64,000 nt of DNA from Elgaria multicarinata webbii (lineage: Eukaryota > Chordata > Lepidosauria > Squamata > Anguidae), in contig NC_086173.1 in assembly GCF_023053635.1 (NCBI RefSeq), positions 145,299,197-145,363,196 on the forward strand. The letters run 5' to 3'. Both the position numbers and the translations under genes were made by a program. Within the stretch, counting starts at the first letter, position 1. Every line of letters starts with the position of its first letter. Of the stretch, positions 11,601 through 23,892 are shown in pieces. The notes under the pieces are model-generated. The model saw only the letters and a program-made list of their open reading frames with translations, searched no databases and was not told the DNA's origin.

Positions 11601-13061
11601 TAAGCTTACTGGAGGGATTTTGTGTCTAAACTGTGGTGTCGGGATTGACTCTGGTTTGTTAACAAGGAAGGGTCATAAGTCATGTTTGATTGTGGGTTGT
11701 TTCAATAAAACCAATTTTAAGCTAACTGGAGGCTGGAACAACAACACACATACCCCACTCCTTTCGTTCAGACATAAGGATATACTGGTTAGTTTAAGAA
11801 AGGAAGTGGATGCTTCTGATCTTGAGCAGTGCCAGGGAAGTGGGGCATACAACCCCACGATTCATTCATATAATTGTAAACCGTGGTTTACAGTTACATT
11901 GAAACCAGCCAGTATATTGCTGTTACTCCTTAATAGTAAGCCAGACTAGGGTATGGGGGAGAAATTGTAAAACAATCACTGTTTAAAGTCTGATACTTTA
12001 CAGATGGACATTTCATCGAACTGTAATTACGTCTCATGGGCTTATCTCAAACTGTTATACCTGGACAAAAAAATCATTAAAGCCAAGGGTTTGTCATGAA
12101 ATTGGCTTTTTATTAAACAGACTGCGATTGAATACATGTGCTATGAAATTTCCAGAATTTCAAAAACAACTGTTAAATTTGTGTATTGCTTGATGTATCT
12201 GTGTGTTGATTGAAATTTGATTGACACAAACCTATGTTGAGTGCAACCATGATACTGTTCATTTTTATTTGTATTGTGAGTACAATATTACAAAATTTCT
12301 AACATTTTAGATAAAACTTTCCATAATACTAACTGACAAATGTGGACAGAGCTCTCTGGAATCAGGAATAAATAAATAAATTTCACTTCAGCATTAGATG
12401 TTGATGCATTTTAAGCAATAGTTACATTCTGAAGCTTATTAGCTTTATGTTCAATCATTACAAAAAGATTTTTACAAAATAAGGTTTTGTAGATGGGGAA
12501 GTTTCAATAAACAGTACACTTTGATATTCACACTGATAGGAATTAGTTAGGAAATACTTCATTCACCTGTTAATGGCAAAGTTGGCATTTTAACTTGTTT
12601 TTAAACTTCTAAAAGACCAAATTGTACTTGTAATCTTTGATTCTACAGCAAATTCATATTCTACAAAAAACAGTGTGCATATAACATTTACCATAACAGC
12701 CATTTCAGATAAGTTGCCTTACTCTGTTGCAGTGAACTTATTGTCTCCACTGTTTACTATTCTGACAATGAAGTTGGTGTAAAAATGTATGTTTTTGCAA
12801 ATTTAATTTCATAGTTGCTAAATTATTTAATGCATCTCTTGTAAATTGTTTAATTTATTTTCACCATTGATGCTCTCCTGTATCATTTTCCAAACGATAT
12901 AAGCTGTATTGTAATCATTCCCATCAGAACTGTATAAAAATTCTTTACTGTGCTTGCATGAGTAAATGTGAACTTTAATTTTGTTGTATGATGAGCTTTT
13001 TGTGTTTTCCTAGTTTTCCTATTGTTCTGTATGAATGAACAGAACTTTTGACTTTTTTCTA

Positions 13062-13067
13062 AATAAA
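13062..13067 (+). promoter_or_regulatory. PANK3: Poly(A) signal of PANK3
   Basis: AATAAA followed by a T/GT-rich downstream region (13,080-13,112). Repeat-rich intergenic DNA starts soon after, which supports this as the distal cleavage site. Confidence 0.6.
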
Positions 13068-13085
13068 TACCAATGATTGGTTCTC

Positions 13086-13706
13086 TCTCCCATACTTTTT
13101 GATTCTGTGTACAATTGCAGCTGTCTTAATAAGGGGGTGAGAAACCTCTCTTGGTGTAGGGAAACCTAATTTAATCTAAAAATCACAAGCTGGCCTTTTA
13201 AAACTTGAAACAGCAGTTTTCCCAGAGCAGGTCCGTGCAACCCTGTCTAGGAGTGAAGGATTCGTTGGTTGGTTCACCCTCAGACCCAGATAGCAGTTAC
13301 ACTTAGCAAGCATGTGTTAAGATTTAGAATTCAAGATAGAACAACTCACACATGCAGTCACACAAGTACAACAAAGATAAAAGTTAAGCTTGCGATTTTG
13401 CTTCGTCTGTCAGCAGAGGTAGCAAATCGACCCAGGGTCCAAAGTTGACAATACTCGGAACTCGGACACATCTTTCTATTAAGTTTAAGTTAGTCTCTAC
13501 AAAATGTGCCAAATTTGGCAATGTTTATTGGTTGCCAGGGTCTCCCAAAACCATACCCCTCATATCCAAAGCACTACTCTCATCTAGATCAGTTGTTTAA
13601 CTCAAGACACCCCTGACTTCACTATGTTCTTGCAGTTACTGGTGAACTTTGGGCACTTTAAAATGAAATCTGCATGTCTGCATATAAGTTCTCACAGCCC
13701 TACAAT
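13086..13706. other. Intergenic stretch, unassigned
   Basis: No open frame, exon or repeat that I can name. It directly abuts the (AAT)n tail of the L2 LINE and may be part of an older insertion into which the L2 went. Confidence 0.5.
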
Positions 13707-13709
13707 ATA

Positions 13710-13772
<63 letters not shown>

Positions 13773-15488
13773 TTTATTTCTTACCCGCCTCTCCCTTTGG
13801 ATCGAGGCGGGGAACAACATTAGAACAGGAATCAATACATCTTTAAAAATCATGATTTTACATTGGTCTGGATAGGCCTGCCGGAAAAGGCTAGTCTTTA
13901 AAGCTGCCTTAAAATCACACATAGTGTTAATTTTACGAATCTCCTCCGGCAGGCCATTCCACAATCTGGGGGTGACCGAAGAAAAGCTCCTCTGGGAAAC
14001 TGATGTCAGCCTAGTTTTAGCTGACTGAAGTAAGTTCACCCCAGAGGACCTGAGTGTGCGGGGCGGACTATATGGGAGAAGGCGATCCCGCAGGTAACCT
14101 GGACCCAAACCATTTAGGGCTTTAAAGGTGATGACCAACACTTTGTACTTTGCCTGGAAACTAATTGGCAGCCAGTGGAGTGATTTTAATGTTGGTGTAA
14201 TGTGGTCACCCCTAGGTGTACCGGTGACCAACCTGGCTGCCATATTTTGAACTAGTTGAAGTTTCCGAACTAGGTACAGTGGTAGCCCTATGTAGAGCGC
14301 ATTGCAGAAGTCAAGCCTTGAGGTTACCAGCGCGTGCACTACTGTCTTTAGGTCTTCTGACTCTAAGAAGGGGCGCAGCTGGCGTATCAGCCGAAGCTGA
14401 TAGTAGGCACTCCTGGCCGTCGCATCTATCTGGGCTGTCATTTGGAGCGACGGATCCAGGAGCACCCCCAAACTGCGAACACAGTCTTTCAGGGGGAGTG
14501 TAGCCCCATCCAGAACTGGCTGACACACCTCCAAACCCAGGTTGTGGCCTTTGACAGCAAGCACCTCTGTTTTGTCTGGATTCAGCTTCAGTTTGTTTTT
14601 CCTCATCCAGCCCATTACTGCCTCCAAGCATTCATTCAGAGGAGACACACTATCCTTAGCTGATGCTGTTATTGAAGGCATAGAGAAATATATTTGGGTG
14701 TCATCAGCATACTGATAGCACCCCGCCCCATGCCTCCGGATGATCTCTCCCAGCGGTTTCATGTAGATGTTAAACAGCATTGGGGATAGGATGGCACCTT
14801 GTGGTACGCCATACAACAGCTCCTTTTTTGAGGAACAACTATCCCCAAGCATCACCATCTGGAATCTACCTGAGAGGTAGGACCGGAACCACTGGAGCAC
14901 AGTGCCCCGGATTCCCAAACCCCTCAGGCGTTCCAGAAGGATACCATGGTCGATGGTATCGAAAGCCGCTGAAAGGTCCAAAAGTACCAGCAGGGACACA
15001 CTCCCCCTGTCAATGCTCATGCGGAGATCATCCACTAAGGCGACCATAGCTGTCTCAACTCTGTATCCTGCCCTAAAGCCAGTTTGAAATGGGTCTAGAA
15101 GATCTGTATCATCCAAGACTGATGGAGTCTTGGAAGGCAACTGGAGTTGGAAGGCAACTGCCCTCTCAATCACCTTGCCCAAAAATGGAAGATTTGATAC
15201 TGGTCTATAATTATTAAGGTCCAGGGGATCCAGGGAGGGCTTTTTGAGAAGCGGCCGTACCACTGCTTCTTTTAAACATGGTGGAAAACTCCCCTCCCTG
15301 AGAGATGCATTAACAATATGTTGTAGTTGTAGTCTAACTGCATCTCCTCCCTGGGCGACCAGCCAAGAAGGACAGGGATCGAGAGGACAAATTGTCTTCC
15401 TTACTCGTCCAAGCAGCTTGTCCACATCATCAGTACTCACCAACTGAAACTGATCCAGTGTAATCCTACTCATGGAGTTGCTGGACAC
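13692..15488 (-). pseudogene. L2 reverse transcriptase open frame
   Basis: Copies LINE RNA into DNA at a nicked target. The open frame shows LNNYRPVSNLPFLGKVIERA, LLDLSAAFDTIDHGIL, GVPQGAILSPMLFNIYMKPL and the catalytic YADDTQIYF, then MGWMRKNKLKLNPDKTEVL and the C-terminal HWLPI and LWNGLPEEIRK blocks, in the order usual for L2. All reverse transcriptase motifs are intact. The endonuclease needed for the full ORF2 protein is upstream in a different frame, so the element as it stands cannot make one continuous protein. The true end of the protein lies before the tail-encoded isoleucines. Confidence 0.9.
13709..13770. repeat. (AAT)n microsatellite, L2 tail
   Basis: About 20 ATA/AAT units at the 3' end of the L2 copy. 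On the minus strand they make the run of isoleucines at the end of the reverse transcriptase open frame, which is an artefact of reading through into the tail. Confidence 0.95.
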
Positions 15489-15573
15489 TTCAGCTTCAGC
15501 TTCTGTTATAACGACGGCATCTAAATTGGCTCTTCTCCGAGAGATTTTATCTGTGAAATGATCATTAAATGCA

Positions 15574-16563
15574 TCACAGCGAACTACCGAAGGCTCTAAA
15601 ACGGTTCAGGGGAGGAGGTGCCTGAGTTAGACCCCTCACCACCCTAAACGGTTCTGCTAGACGTGAATTCGCAGACGCAATGTGGTCAGAGAAGAAAGCT
15701 TTCTTAGCTGCACGTATTGCCACCCCATAGGAACGAAGATGTTCTCTATGACATGCCTTATCGGATATGAGACGAGTTTTCCTCCATCGACGCTCCAGTC
15801 GTCGACCTTCCTGCTTCAACTTCCTGAGATCTTCTGTGTACCAAGGTGCCCGATTGGAAGCAGGTCGGAGAGGACGTTTGGGGGCAATCGTGTCGATAGC
15901 ACTAGTTAGGTCTTGATTCCATCTATTGACCAGGGCTTTAACAGGATCGTCGACAATACCAGCCATAGCACCCTCTAAGGCTTTCTGGAATCCAAGAGGA
16001 TCCATCAGCCTTTGAGGGCGGACCATCTTAATAGGTCCGCCACCCCTGCAGGGGCGGATGGTAGCCATGATATTAACCCTGACCAGAAAATGGTCTGTCC
16101 ATGACAGCACAGAGGTATTTATCACCTCTGCCCACAGATCTGTCTGTTCGGAACTGAAAACAGCATCGAGGGTGTGACCTGCTGAATGTGTGGGTCCAGA
16201 GACCAATTGGGATAGGCCCATGTTTGTCGTGGATGCCATGAACTCCCGAGCTGCACCTGACAAACCACTCCCAAAAGGGATGTTGAAGTCGCCCAGGACC
16301 AAAAGCCTGGGCGACTCCAACACCAACTCCGACACCAGTTCCGTGAGTTCGGCCGTGGACGAGGGCGTGGGGCCCAAGGCAAAGCTGAAGACAAAGAATG
16401 GATTCCAGTGAGTCTGGAGGGAGTCTGATAGGCAGCGGGGTGGCTGGTACACTAACAGAATCCCCAGTCTATCCCTGGTCTTTAGACTCAGGTACACACT
16501 CTCGATATGATTCAATTCCCAGACAGGAAGTCTGGTCAGGTTGAGATTATCCTTATAGACCAC
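15574..16563 (-). pseudogene. L2 endonuclease, C-terminal part
   Basis: APE-type endonuclease that nicks the target to prime reverse transcription. Seen here: LLVLGDFNIPFGSGL, GHTLDAVFSS and SWTDHFLVRV, the conserved D-x-N and S-D-H blocks of the fold, followed by a linker region rich in Arg and Lys (LERRWRKTRL). The start assigned here is arbitrary, because the frame continues another broken piece upstream. Confidence 0.85.
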
Positions 16564-16945
16564 AGCTACTCAGCCCCCGCTCACTTTTCCTCACCTGCTC
16601 GATAACACAGTACCCAGCTGGGAGGGCCTGGGTCCATGTTGGGCCACTGTCATCTCCCAGCCAGGTCTCTGTGAAACATGCCAGGTCGGCCTCCTCATCT
16701 GTGAGGAGATCATAAATTATATTTGTTTTGTTTTTAACCGACCTGGCATTGCAAAGGAGCAAGGAGAGGGTCTGTGGGTGGCTTGGTTCGTTCTCCAAGT
16801 TCCCCAGGGTGGCAGGGCGACCGGAAGGAAAGATGGGTGTTAAATATCTATCTCTCCTTCCCCTGTAATGGCACTTCGCCCTGCCATCACCATATCTCCC
16901 TCTGCCCTGCACAACTTGAATTGTCGCCTCCTTTCCATTATACAT
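16553..16945 (-). pseudogene. L2 endonuclease, N-terminal part
   Basis: Contains LLLCNARSVKNKTNIIYDLL and ADLACFTETWL, the first two blocks (catalytic N and E) of the LINE endonuclease. It overlaps the next piece by 11 bases in a different frame, which marks one frameshift. Confidence 0.85.
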
Positions 16946-17050
16946 TATACATCTACAATAACTTCACAATAGCAAATTAACAACAATACACAATTAACAG
17001 GGGAAATTAACAGTTAAGTAGCTCAATTTGATCGGGGGAGGGAATTGAAT

Positions 17051-17235
17051 GGCTGCTGCCAGGTGACCGTTGCTGGAAGAGAGCAGGAGGGATGGCTGAG
17101 CAGGTGTCTCCTCAGCAGAGCTCCCTTTCTCTGTCTCCTGCAGCCTGGTGGAATGGCTGCTGCCAGGTGACCGTTGCTGGAGGGGGGCAGGAGGGATGGC
17201 TGAGCAGGTGTCTCCTCAGCAGAGCTCCCCTTCTC
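17051..17235 (-). repeat. 104-bp tandem repeat in the L2 5' region
   Basis: A unit beginning GGCTGCTGCCAGGTGACCG starts at 17,051 and again at 17,155; the second copy is kept for about 80 bases. Tandem promoter-like units are known in the 5'UTRs of several LINE families. That this one has such a role is inferred. Confidence 0.8.
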
Positions 17236-17340
17236 TCTGAAGATAGGCTGAACCGACCCCATGTAGACATCATTTTGCGTGGCTGCCTCGCTATAAAACG
17301 CATCAAACCTGGGCTGGTGCATTAACGGGGGTTCGCCGGA

Positions 17341-18906
17341 ACTCAATCCGGCTTAAGCGCTGATGACTAGTCATGAATACTCAGAAGCAAAGCCCTCGGC
17401 TTCCAATGTTTCTAACTCCCAAGTAAGATGGCTTCGGAAGGCCAGGATCCCTTGCAGCCCAATGACTACGGCAGCAGCGGTTCCGAAGGGCTCCGGTCTC
17501 AGCCCCGCATCGCTCTCACCCTCGCTTTAATCCCCGGTCGGGTCTTTACGCTCACACACAAATGGGCATTCAGGGGCTCCCAGTCTCCGTTTGTATTTGG
17601 CGCTAAGCCCACCCGCTAAAGGGAAACAGACAGAAATATTTCTGTTGACAGAAATATCTCTGTCAACAGGTGCAAAGTACAAGAACTCGTTGTGCAAATC
17701 ACTTGCAAAGAATTTTTCTGGTCCAAAGTTTATCTTAAGCAAGCCATCTTGCTTCAGCCTCATTTATGTCACTGATTCTCAAAGTATAAACAATGCAAGC
17801 GCCTCTCTGCTGGGGAGAATAAACAGAGGCAAATGGTTAAAGATAAAGAAAGGAAGCCATGCTTGTGTTCCACTTGCTATGATACAGGGCTATTGAAACC
17901 CATATAGCAAGTGAATACAAGCTTCTAAAAGGGCTTGTTACGTGAAGCAGCGGAAGGAATTACTCCTTCCAAAAGGCAGTGACCTGACTGTAATGTTAAA
18001 TGTTACTAGCAACATGGCAATTCAAAAACCTGTTTCTCAAATGCACCTGAATAGACTAGTGAACATACCCAGGTTGAATAGCCTTTCCTTTGATACGGTT
18101 AAGCCTTCAAACAAAGTTATGCAGCTGTCAGGGTTGGATACACCAACCTGTCGTGAGTGGAGCCATCTCCCCTGGCACCCCATGGCCTCCTGACGGAAAT
18201 ATCTCCCCACTCCATTTCCCTGAGGGGAGCGGCCATACAATTCTGTCGCTCAGGCTGCTCCCCCACTTGCGTCAAACCAGAGCTATACACTGGTTAAGGA
18301 AATCTGCCACTTAGTGACTGAACATGGTATTGCAGCCTTCAAACACATGGACACATTTAAATTAAAATGTATTCATGCACTTTTAAAATCAATCAGCCCT
18401 GAGGTGCACACCTCTAGGTCCCCCTTAGTATGTTCAGGTGTTCTAAGAAAGAACAAGAACAGGCCACAACAATTTCCCTTTCCTGCACTTCAGTGTTACA
18501 CATAACACCTTGCCTTACCTGAACTAGGCCCAGGGCTGGGAACCTCAGTGGGGTGGCTGCCTCCTCTGGGCAGGACTTCCTCTTCCATGGGCGCATTGCT
18601 CTTGGGAGTCTTGATCCTCCTGGTACATCATCTTCTTCTGCCGTGTGGCCAACCTGTCTCTCCTCATCTCACTCCACTGCAGGTGTTTTCCTTGATCTGG
18701 CTGTTTGGCATTAAGGTGAAAGATTTGGGGTTGTTGTTGTTAAGGCCACAGCAGTTACATCTGATCCATTTATCACAGCTTGATTTGGCAACTTTCAGCT
18801 GCGGTTGGGGAGATACCGTTGGGCCGAATGCACTGCAAGCTGTCCTTGAATATACTTTTTCATGAGCATGGGCTGGGTCTTTTACCTTGTGGACACACAC
18901 ATATGC

Positions 18907-18907
<1 letters not shown>
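17341..18907. other. Intergenic stretch, unassigned
   Basis: 17,341-17,600 is GC-rich and may continue the L2 5'UTR. From 17,600 to 18,900 I see no open frame with a recognisable protein and no named repeat. It contains a short inverted repeat (AGAAATATTTCTGTTGACAG) near 17,633-17,670. Confidence 0.5.

Positions 18908-18908
<1 letters not shown>

Positions 18909-18960
<52 letters not shown>
18909..18960. repeat. (CT)n(GT)n compound microsatellite
   Basis: About 17 CT units followed by eight GT units. Confidence 0.95.
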
Positions 18961-21132
18961 ATTTACAGTGCATATACAGATGCTAGGGGGAAGAACAGGT
19001 CATTGTACTTTTATACGTGACATTTACACAGTGGCCAGCTGTCAACTGCCACCCACAGATGGTGTAACTCTCAGAAGAAAGGTGACCTTTTATTTGGGGG
19101 TGGTCTCCCCTGAAACATATCCACCGCCTAAAGAATTCCCCCTTCAGTCTTTTGAATTTTGATTTTGTTTGAGCAGGACTCCTCTGGTAGTTTGCAGTGC
19201 AAAGGCCATGGGTGACCCTCCTGAAAATGTTGGTGCTTGAAAGCGGAGTGCTTTCTCTTTCCCCTTTCCAGTTAGGCAGACTTGCGCTTTTCCAGCCCTT
19301 CTAAGTGAAAGATGGAGTGAAGAGACAGGAGGGGGAGTAAAAGTGTCTGAGGATGAAATAGACCAAGACATTGGCAGTATGAGGAAATTAGGCAAATTTC
19401 ATGGCAGGGAAACAGGAGAGCAATTTAGCACGACTTCTCCAGTAGTTGTCATGCGCTCCTGTGCACTTGCACAGGAGCAAAAATAAAGTATTTAAAAATG
19501 CAGCCCTGTTTGGGACACACTCTGGTGACCTTTCTTCATGAGACCTGCCCCCCAAAATGTAAAAATCCCTCCTGAGGCTGAAAAGGGGTGATGGAGAATG
19601 ACAGCTGCACTTGTGAGAGTGGAGAGAAAATTTGCAAGTCACACAGCAGTAGAATGGAACTGAGGAGAAATCTGTGCAAATTTCATGGAATTTGTTAAAA
19701 AAAAGGTTTGTGAACACCTTCCCACAGGTGTTCTTTAGTGTAAAAGGTTGCCGAAGTGGGAGACACGGACAAGAGGGGGATAAGGGGAAGGTTGCCTAAA
19801 TAGCAAACAAGTGGTCTTTCATAAGAGCACAAAAATAATATTTGTTAAACATTGGCAAACACGTTCCCATGTGTTCCATAAGGGCTCAGAAAAATATTGG
19901 CTTTTGTGATCTGATATGGGAGGTCCACCCACCGACCCTGCAAGTTAACCAGTACAGAGCTGGAAAAGGAATGTGGGGGTTGCCCAGTGTGGCACATGGC
20001 AAAAAAAGAAAAGAAAAGCCTGCACTCCCAAGAGCTTTTAACCGGCCGACACAAGTACAAGTAAAATTAAAATACAAAATGATATTGTAGCTGGCCTAAC
20101 ATAGGACTTTGCTAGGCTGTTGTTGTTGCTGCTGCTTCAGTCTCTGCCCAATCCAGTCCTCCTCATCTCCGCAGTGATCCTATGAGCCACAGAGCTGAAT
20201 CCAACTGCTTCCAGAGAGTTGTGCTTTCCTCCCTTTATAGAACACTAAGCTGTGCCACTCAGACTCATACAGCTCAAACCTCATCCCTCACTGGGCACAA
20301 AGCCCCTCCACCCACCGACCTACGCACCCAGTCACTTCAGGGGGGCTGGGGGCTGAGTGGTATTCTCTGTCTACCCAACCCCCCGGTGGCTTTTCCAACA
20401 GTAACAGAAGCCAGATAAGAGTATTTCCTTGTTTTTAATTCTTTTATGTTTAGTCTTTAAAATATTTTTTTAAACATGTATATTAAAACTTTTTAAAATG
20501 ATACTGCTGTTGTTGTTCATTTGAGCATTTGGTTGTATTTCATTTGAAGATACGATTTAAAACAACAACACTGTTGTGGCCCCAACATATACTTTGAAGG
20601 TACTGTTAGTATTTGTATTGTATGTGTAATTTTACAAAGAATAAATTCACTGAAGAATGAATTAGGCAAAAGATTGAACCAATCTAAAAGCAGGTGTTTA
20701 AAACTAAGGCACAAGAAACGCTGAATCATTCAGTGTCAGCCTGTTAACCATTTAAAATAGGGGAGTGTCTCAAACAGAGTTGTGGGCGGAAGTGAATAGG
20801 AGGTGGAATGTACATGCTGCTGTGGGAGTTTGTTTGGGAAGCTGTTATCTCGTTGTTCCGTGGCTGCAAGAGCGAAGACCTCAAGCAAGTTCAGCCTGAA
20901 GGTATTCAAGAAAGACTTTTACAAAGGAAAGAAGGAAAAAGGACTCTTTGCAGAGGAAAAGAATATAACTTAGAACTGTATGTATGAAAGGAATACAAGT
21001 TGTTCATATGCTGCTAATATGAAAAGTAAAGCTACTCATCCTTAAACCTAGCGTAAGAAATTTGTTCCAGCTCATAGGTTTAAAGGGTGAATCCACTGTG
21101 TCACTCTGTTTCAAAAGAAAAAAACCCTAACA
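18961..21132. other. Intergenic stretch, unassigned
   Basis: No exon or named repeat recognised. A perfect small hairpin (CTCCTGTGCACTTGCACAGG) lies at about 19,455. Open frames here are short and do not resemble known proteins. Confidence 0.5.
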
Positions 21133-21222
21133 GGTACCACTCTTCAGTCTCTTCAGTGAAGCTAAGCAGATCTGGAGCTGGTGAATGCCTGAATGGGAGA
21201 CTCCTTGAGAGTTGCGTTGCTA
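21133..21222 (+). pseudogene. 5S rRNA-like fragment
   Basis: The stretch contains GAAGCTAAGCAG and AATGGGAGACTCC in the order and spacing of 5S rRNA (GAAGCTAAGCAGGGTCGG and GATGGGAGACCGCC in the vertebrate gene), after a GTACCACTCTTCAG start like the 5S ATACCACCCTGAA. The internal promoter is badly changed. It is either a 5S pseudogene or the head of a 5S-derived SINE. Confidence 0.65.
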
Positions 21223-22389
21223 TTTATCTTGCTGGCACTACTATCAGACTTTAGTCCATGACATTCACAACGCTCTAAAGTAGGCAGTGGAAGTTCTTTC
21301 CATCTGTTCTTCAATATCTGCAATTCCTTCTGCAGACTCTACATCCATTGTTTCTTCATTTCCATTGGTGTGGTTTTAGATTACAGCTCGGCTGAGAAGC
21401 TTCTTGAAAGATGTCCATTTTCCTCCCATTAGAGAAAGACAGAAGTGGGATGTCCTAAAATTCCAGTCACAAAGCCACAGTTCAGCAAGCTTGTACAGAG
21501 GAATCAAGGAACTGTAACTGATTATAACATGAAAATCAATACCATCCTTTGATTCTAATATACTAAAAATATACTTAGTGTTTATTTTTTATTTCACATA
21601 CTTTTATATATTTATACATTTCAGGAATGTTGTGGAGGGTTGGTTGGGTGAGGTACCAGAGATTGCATGCAGTTATGCACACATCCCATAATATTCACTG
21701 TCAATTATTGGGGGGAATGGCATGCCAGTATGGCCTAGCTTATGAAAAGGGGTATACATGTTTGTGTGCACCTTCTGAAGGTAGACGTATGAGACATACT
21801 GGCCTGCAGGAATAGCTGAATATTGGCCATTCCAGATAATAGTGATTATGGATTGTGGAAGTAGGACTTCCATTAGAAAAAGTTGTGGACTGTCACCTCC
21901 CCAACTTCGTGTTCTACGATTGGAAGGGAGCGATTGCTTCCCTACTTTCTTGACCAAGAAACATTTGACTTACAAGGCCTGTTCCAGTTCCAGAATGATG
22001 GTTTTCTAGTGACCACACATATGGCCTTTAGTTAGTAGTAGTATGTTGGTGGGTCCCTTACTGGAAATCTACCTTGGGCTGCTTTCTCTCCTGCCCTGGT
22101 GAAGCTTGCTTTCAGCTTTTCCCACTTTGAGCAGACCTGCTTGTTCCTGCAGGTTGACTCCCATTGACCAATCACCAGCAAATGTCCTCCCAGGAACGCA
22201 TATTATGGGCAGGAACTTTTTGCTGTTGGATAAATTGTAAAAATTCTTACCTTGATTTTTATGGTTCAGTCCATGGACAGAAATGTGATTTATGATTTGC
22301 TGAAGGTTTCAACGGATTCCATGTAAAATTCCATGAGTAAATATGCATAGGATTGCACTATTAAGGACTACAGTTTTACATGGTCATCT

Positions 22390-22478
22390 GTGCAATCCTG
22401 TACGATTCTGCTTCAAAGTAAGGTCTACTGAGTTCAATGGGACTTACTCCCAGGTAAGTGTGCATAGGACTTCAGCCT
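22390..22478. mobile_element. Palindromic MITE-like element (family P)
   Basis: TGCAATCCTGTACG at the left, GCATAGGACTTCAGCC at the right and a GTTCAATGGGACTTACTCCC middle. Same family as 6,760-6,850. Confidence 0.75.
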
Positions 22479-23389
22479 AAGGGTCAAGCCTCAGTTAGAA
22501 ATGGATGGCACAGCCTTTCTTGAAAGTGATTCCCCCCGCTAATATACTGGCACTATTATTTTTATGGGATGACAGTGATATCATACCTATGAAAAGTTAA
22601 GGAAGAAGTGACATGCAGCAGGGAAAAAATTAGCATTGTTTTAATTTATCTATAAGTAAGAACATTAAAAATGGTCAGTTTTTTTAGTTACATGGCTTTA
22701 CAGTGTTTAAACTCAATACAAATATAAACATAGTATCAAAAATTATTTCAAATTATAAGAATGCTAGATAACATGTTGGACAATGTAAACATTACATCTC
22801 AATATTTCAATAGTGCTTTAAACATTCTCATTAGAGGAAAGTGCTTTTTGAAGACAGTATTGCTGTACATTATTAATCCAGAGTGTCAAGTTCACTTAAA
22901 AGAAAAACATTCAAAGCAAGTTGGGATTTTTTTCTACAACTACCTGGCTCAGACTGATTATTAATTGAGCTTAAGTGTTTCTATTACATCCTAACATTGC
23001 TCAAGTACCATGGGAAGCTTATTCAATCACTGAGATACATTGACATTATTTAGCCTTATCATAAACTGGCACTATTCATCCAGGAGCCAAACAATGGCCC
23101 TCTCCTGTGGTATCTATATGCTTTTTGTATTCCAAGTACAACGTTTTGTGCAAAACATTAATTCTACAGCAACCCTTGACATCAGTAGCAAAACTCCTGT
23201 TAAACTTAATGTGCTGATAAGGTTTTCAAAGCTTATCAATTGTATTTGATTTATATGTTTGTTTACAATATTTACAGTGTACTCCTACATACCAGGGGTG
23301 AGGAACCTTCCCCACAGGCTGCACGGCCTCAGGGGAAAGTGGTTGACAGTTGCATACTGGTCATGTGGAGGGACAGATCCAGTATTGGG

Positions 23390-23709
23390 TAGGGTGACCA
23401 TATGAAAAGAGGACAGGGCTCCTGTATCTCTAACAGTTGTATCGAAAAGAGAATTTCAGCAAGTGTCATTTGTATGCATGCAGCACCTGGTGAAATTCCC
23501 TCTTCATCACAACAGTTAAAGCTGCAGGAGCTATTATAGAGTGACCAGATACAAAAGACGGCATGGCTCCTGCAGCTTTAACTGCTGTGCTGAAGAGGGA
23601 ATTTCACCAGGCGCTGTATGAATACAAATGACACCTGCTGAAATTCCCTTTGCTATGCAACTGTTAAAGATACAGGAGCCCTGCCCTCCTTTTCATAGGC
23701 TCATCCTAG
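23390..23709. mobile_element. Dimeric palindromic hAT-type element
   Basis: Ends TAGGGTGACCATATG on the left and GGCTCATCCT on the right. Internally ordered like the copy at 42,354-42,672, with a second GAGTGACCAGAT motif in the middle. Flanks AGTATTGG and AGTGTTGT agree at six of eight bases, consistent with an old 8-bp target duplication. Confidence 0.75.
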
Positions 23710-23740
23710 TGTTGTGTAGGGCCAAAGGTGTACACAACAA

Positions 23741-23892
23741 ACAATGGGCTCTCCCACACTAGAGGCCTTCAAGAGGCAGCTGGACAAGCATCTGTCAGGG
23801 ATGCTTTAGGGTGGATTCCTCCATTGAGCAGGGGGTTGGACTCAATGGCCTTGTAGGCCCCTTCCAACTCTGCTATTCTATGATTCTATGAA
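23741..23892 (+). mobile_element. CR1 LINE 3' end
   Basis: Ends in the CR1 hallmark ATTCTATGATTCTATGA and contains GGGTTGGACTCAATGGCC. Only the last 150 bases of a CR1 are present. It lies just downstream of the hAT-type element. Confidence 0.85.

Larger units (their letters stand above)
6044..13085 (+). other. PANK3: Probable PANK3 3'UTR
   Basis: AT-rich sequence with no other gene, running to AATAAA at 13,062. Apart from the small elements at 6,760 and 8,495, a possible MITE near 11,540-11,960 and a few homopolymers (poly-C at about 9,560 and 11,080) it has no LINE insertion in 7 kb, unlike the flanks. This fits selection on a transcribed UTR. That the whole stretch is one UTR is inferred; shorter ends using other AATAAA motifs (for example near 12,370) are possible. 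Confidence 0.6.
13707..17340 (-). mobile_element. L2 LINE (family A), nearly full length, minus strand
   Basis: Reading the minus strand: a 5' region with a 104-bp tandem repeat (17,051-17,235), an APE-type endonuclease region (16,945 down to 15,574), a reverse transcriptase region (15,488 to about 13,860), a short 3'UTR with a GGGAGAGGCGGG hairpin half near 13,787-13,800 and an (AAT)n tail (13,709-13,770). The coding region is in three frames, so at least two frameshifts separate the parts. GC-rich sequence up to about 17,600 may still be its 5'UTR; the 5' boundary is uncertain. Confidence 0.85.

Noticed and set aside
11620-11949. 109-codon open frame in the PANK3 3' region
   Set aside because: No recognisable domain; overlaps what seems to be a palindromic repeat with inverted short motifs and lies in the probable UTR.
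14279-15447. Open frames on the plus strand opposite the L2 reverse transcriptase
   Set aside because: They are shadows of the LINE coding strand with no protein similarity of their own.
20766-21131. A block with TG...CA limits, like a solo LTR
   Set aside because: No matching duplication at its flanks, no partner copy and no internal virus-like part in the window. Too weak to call.
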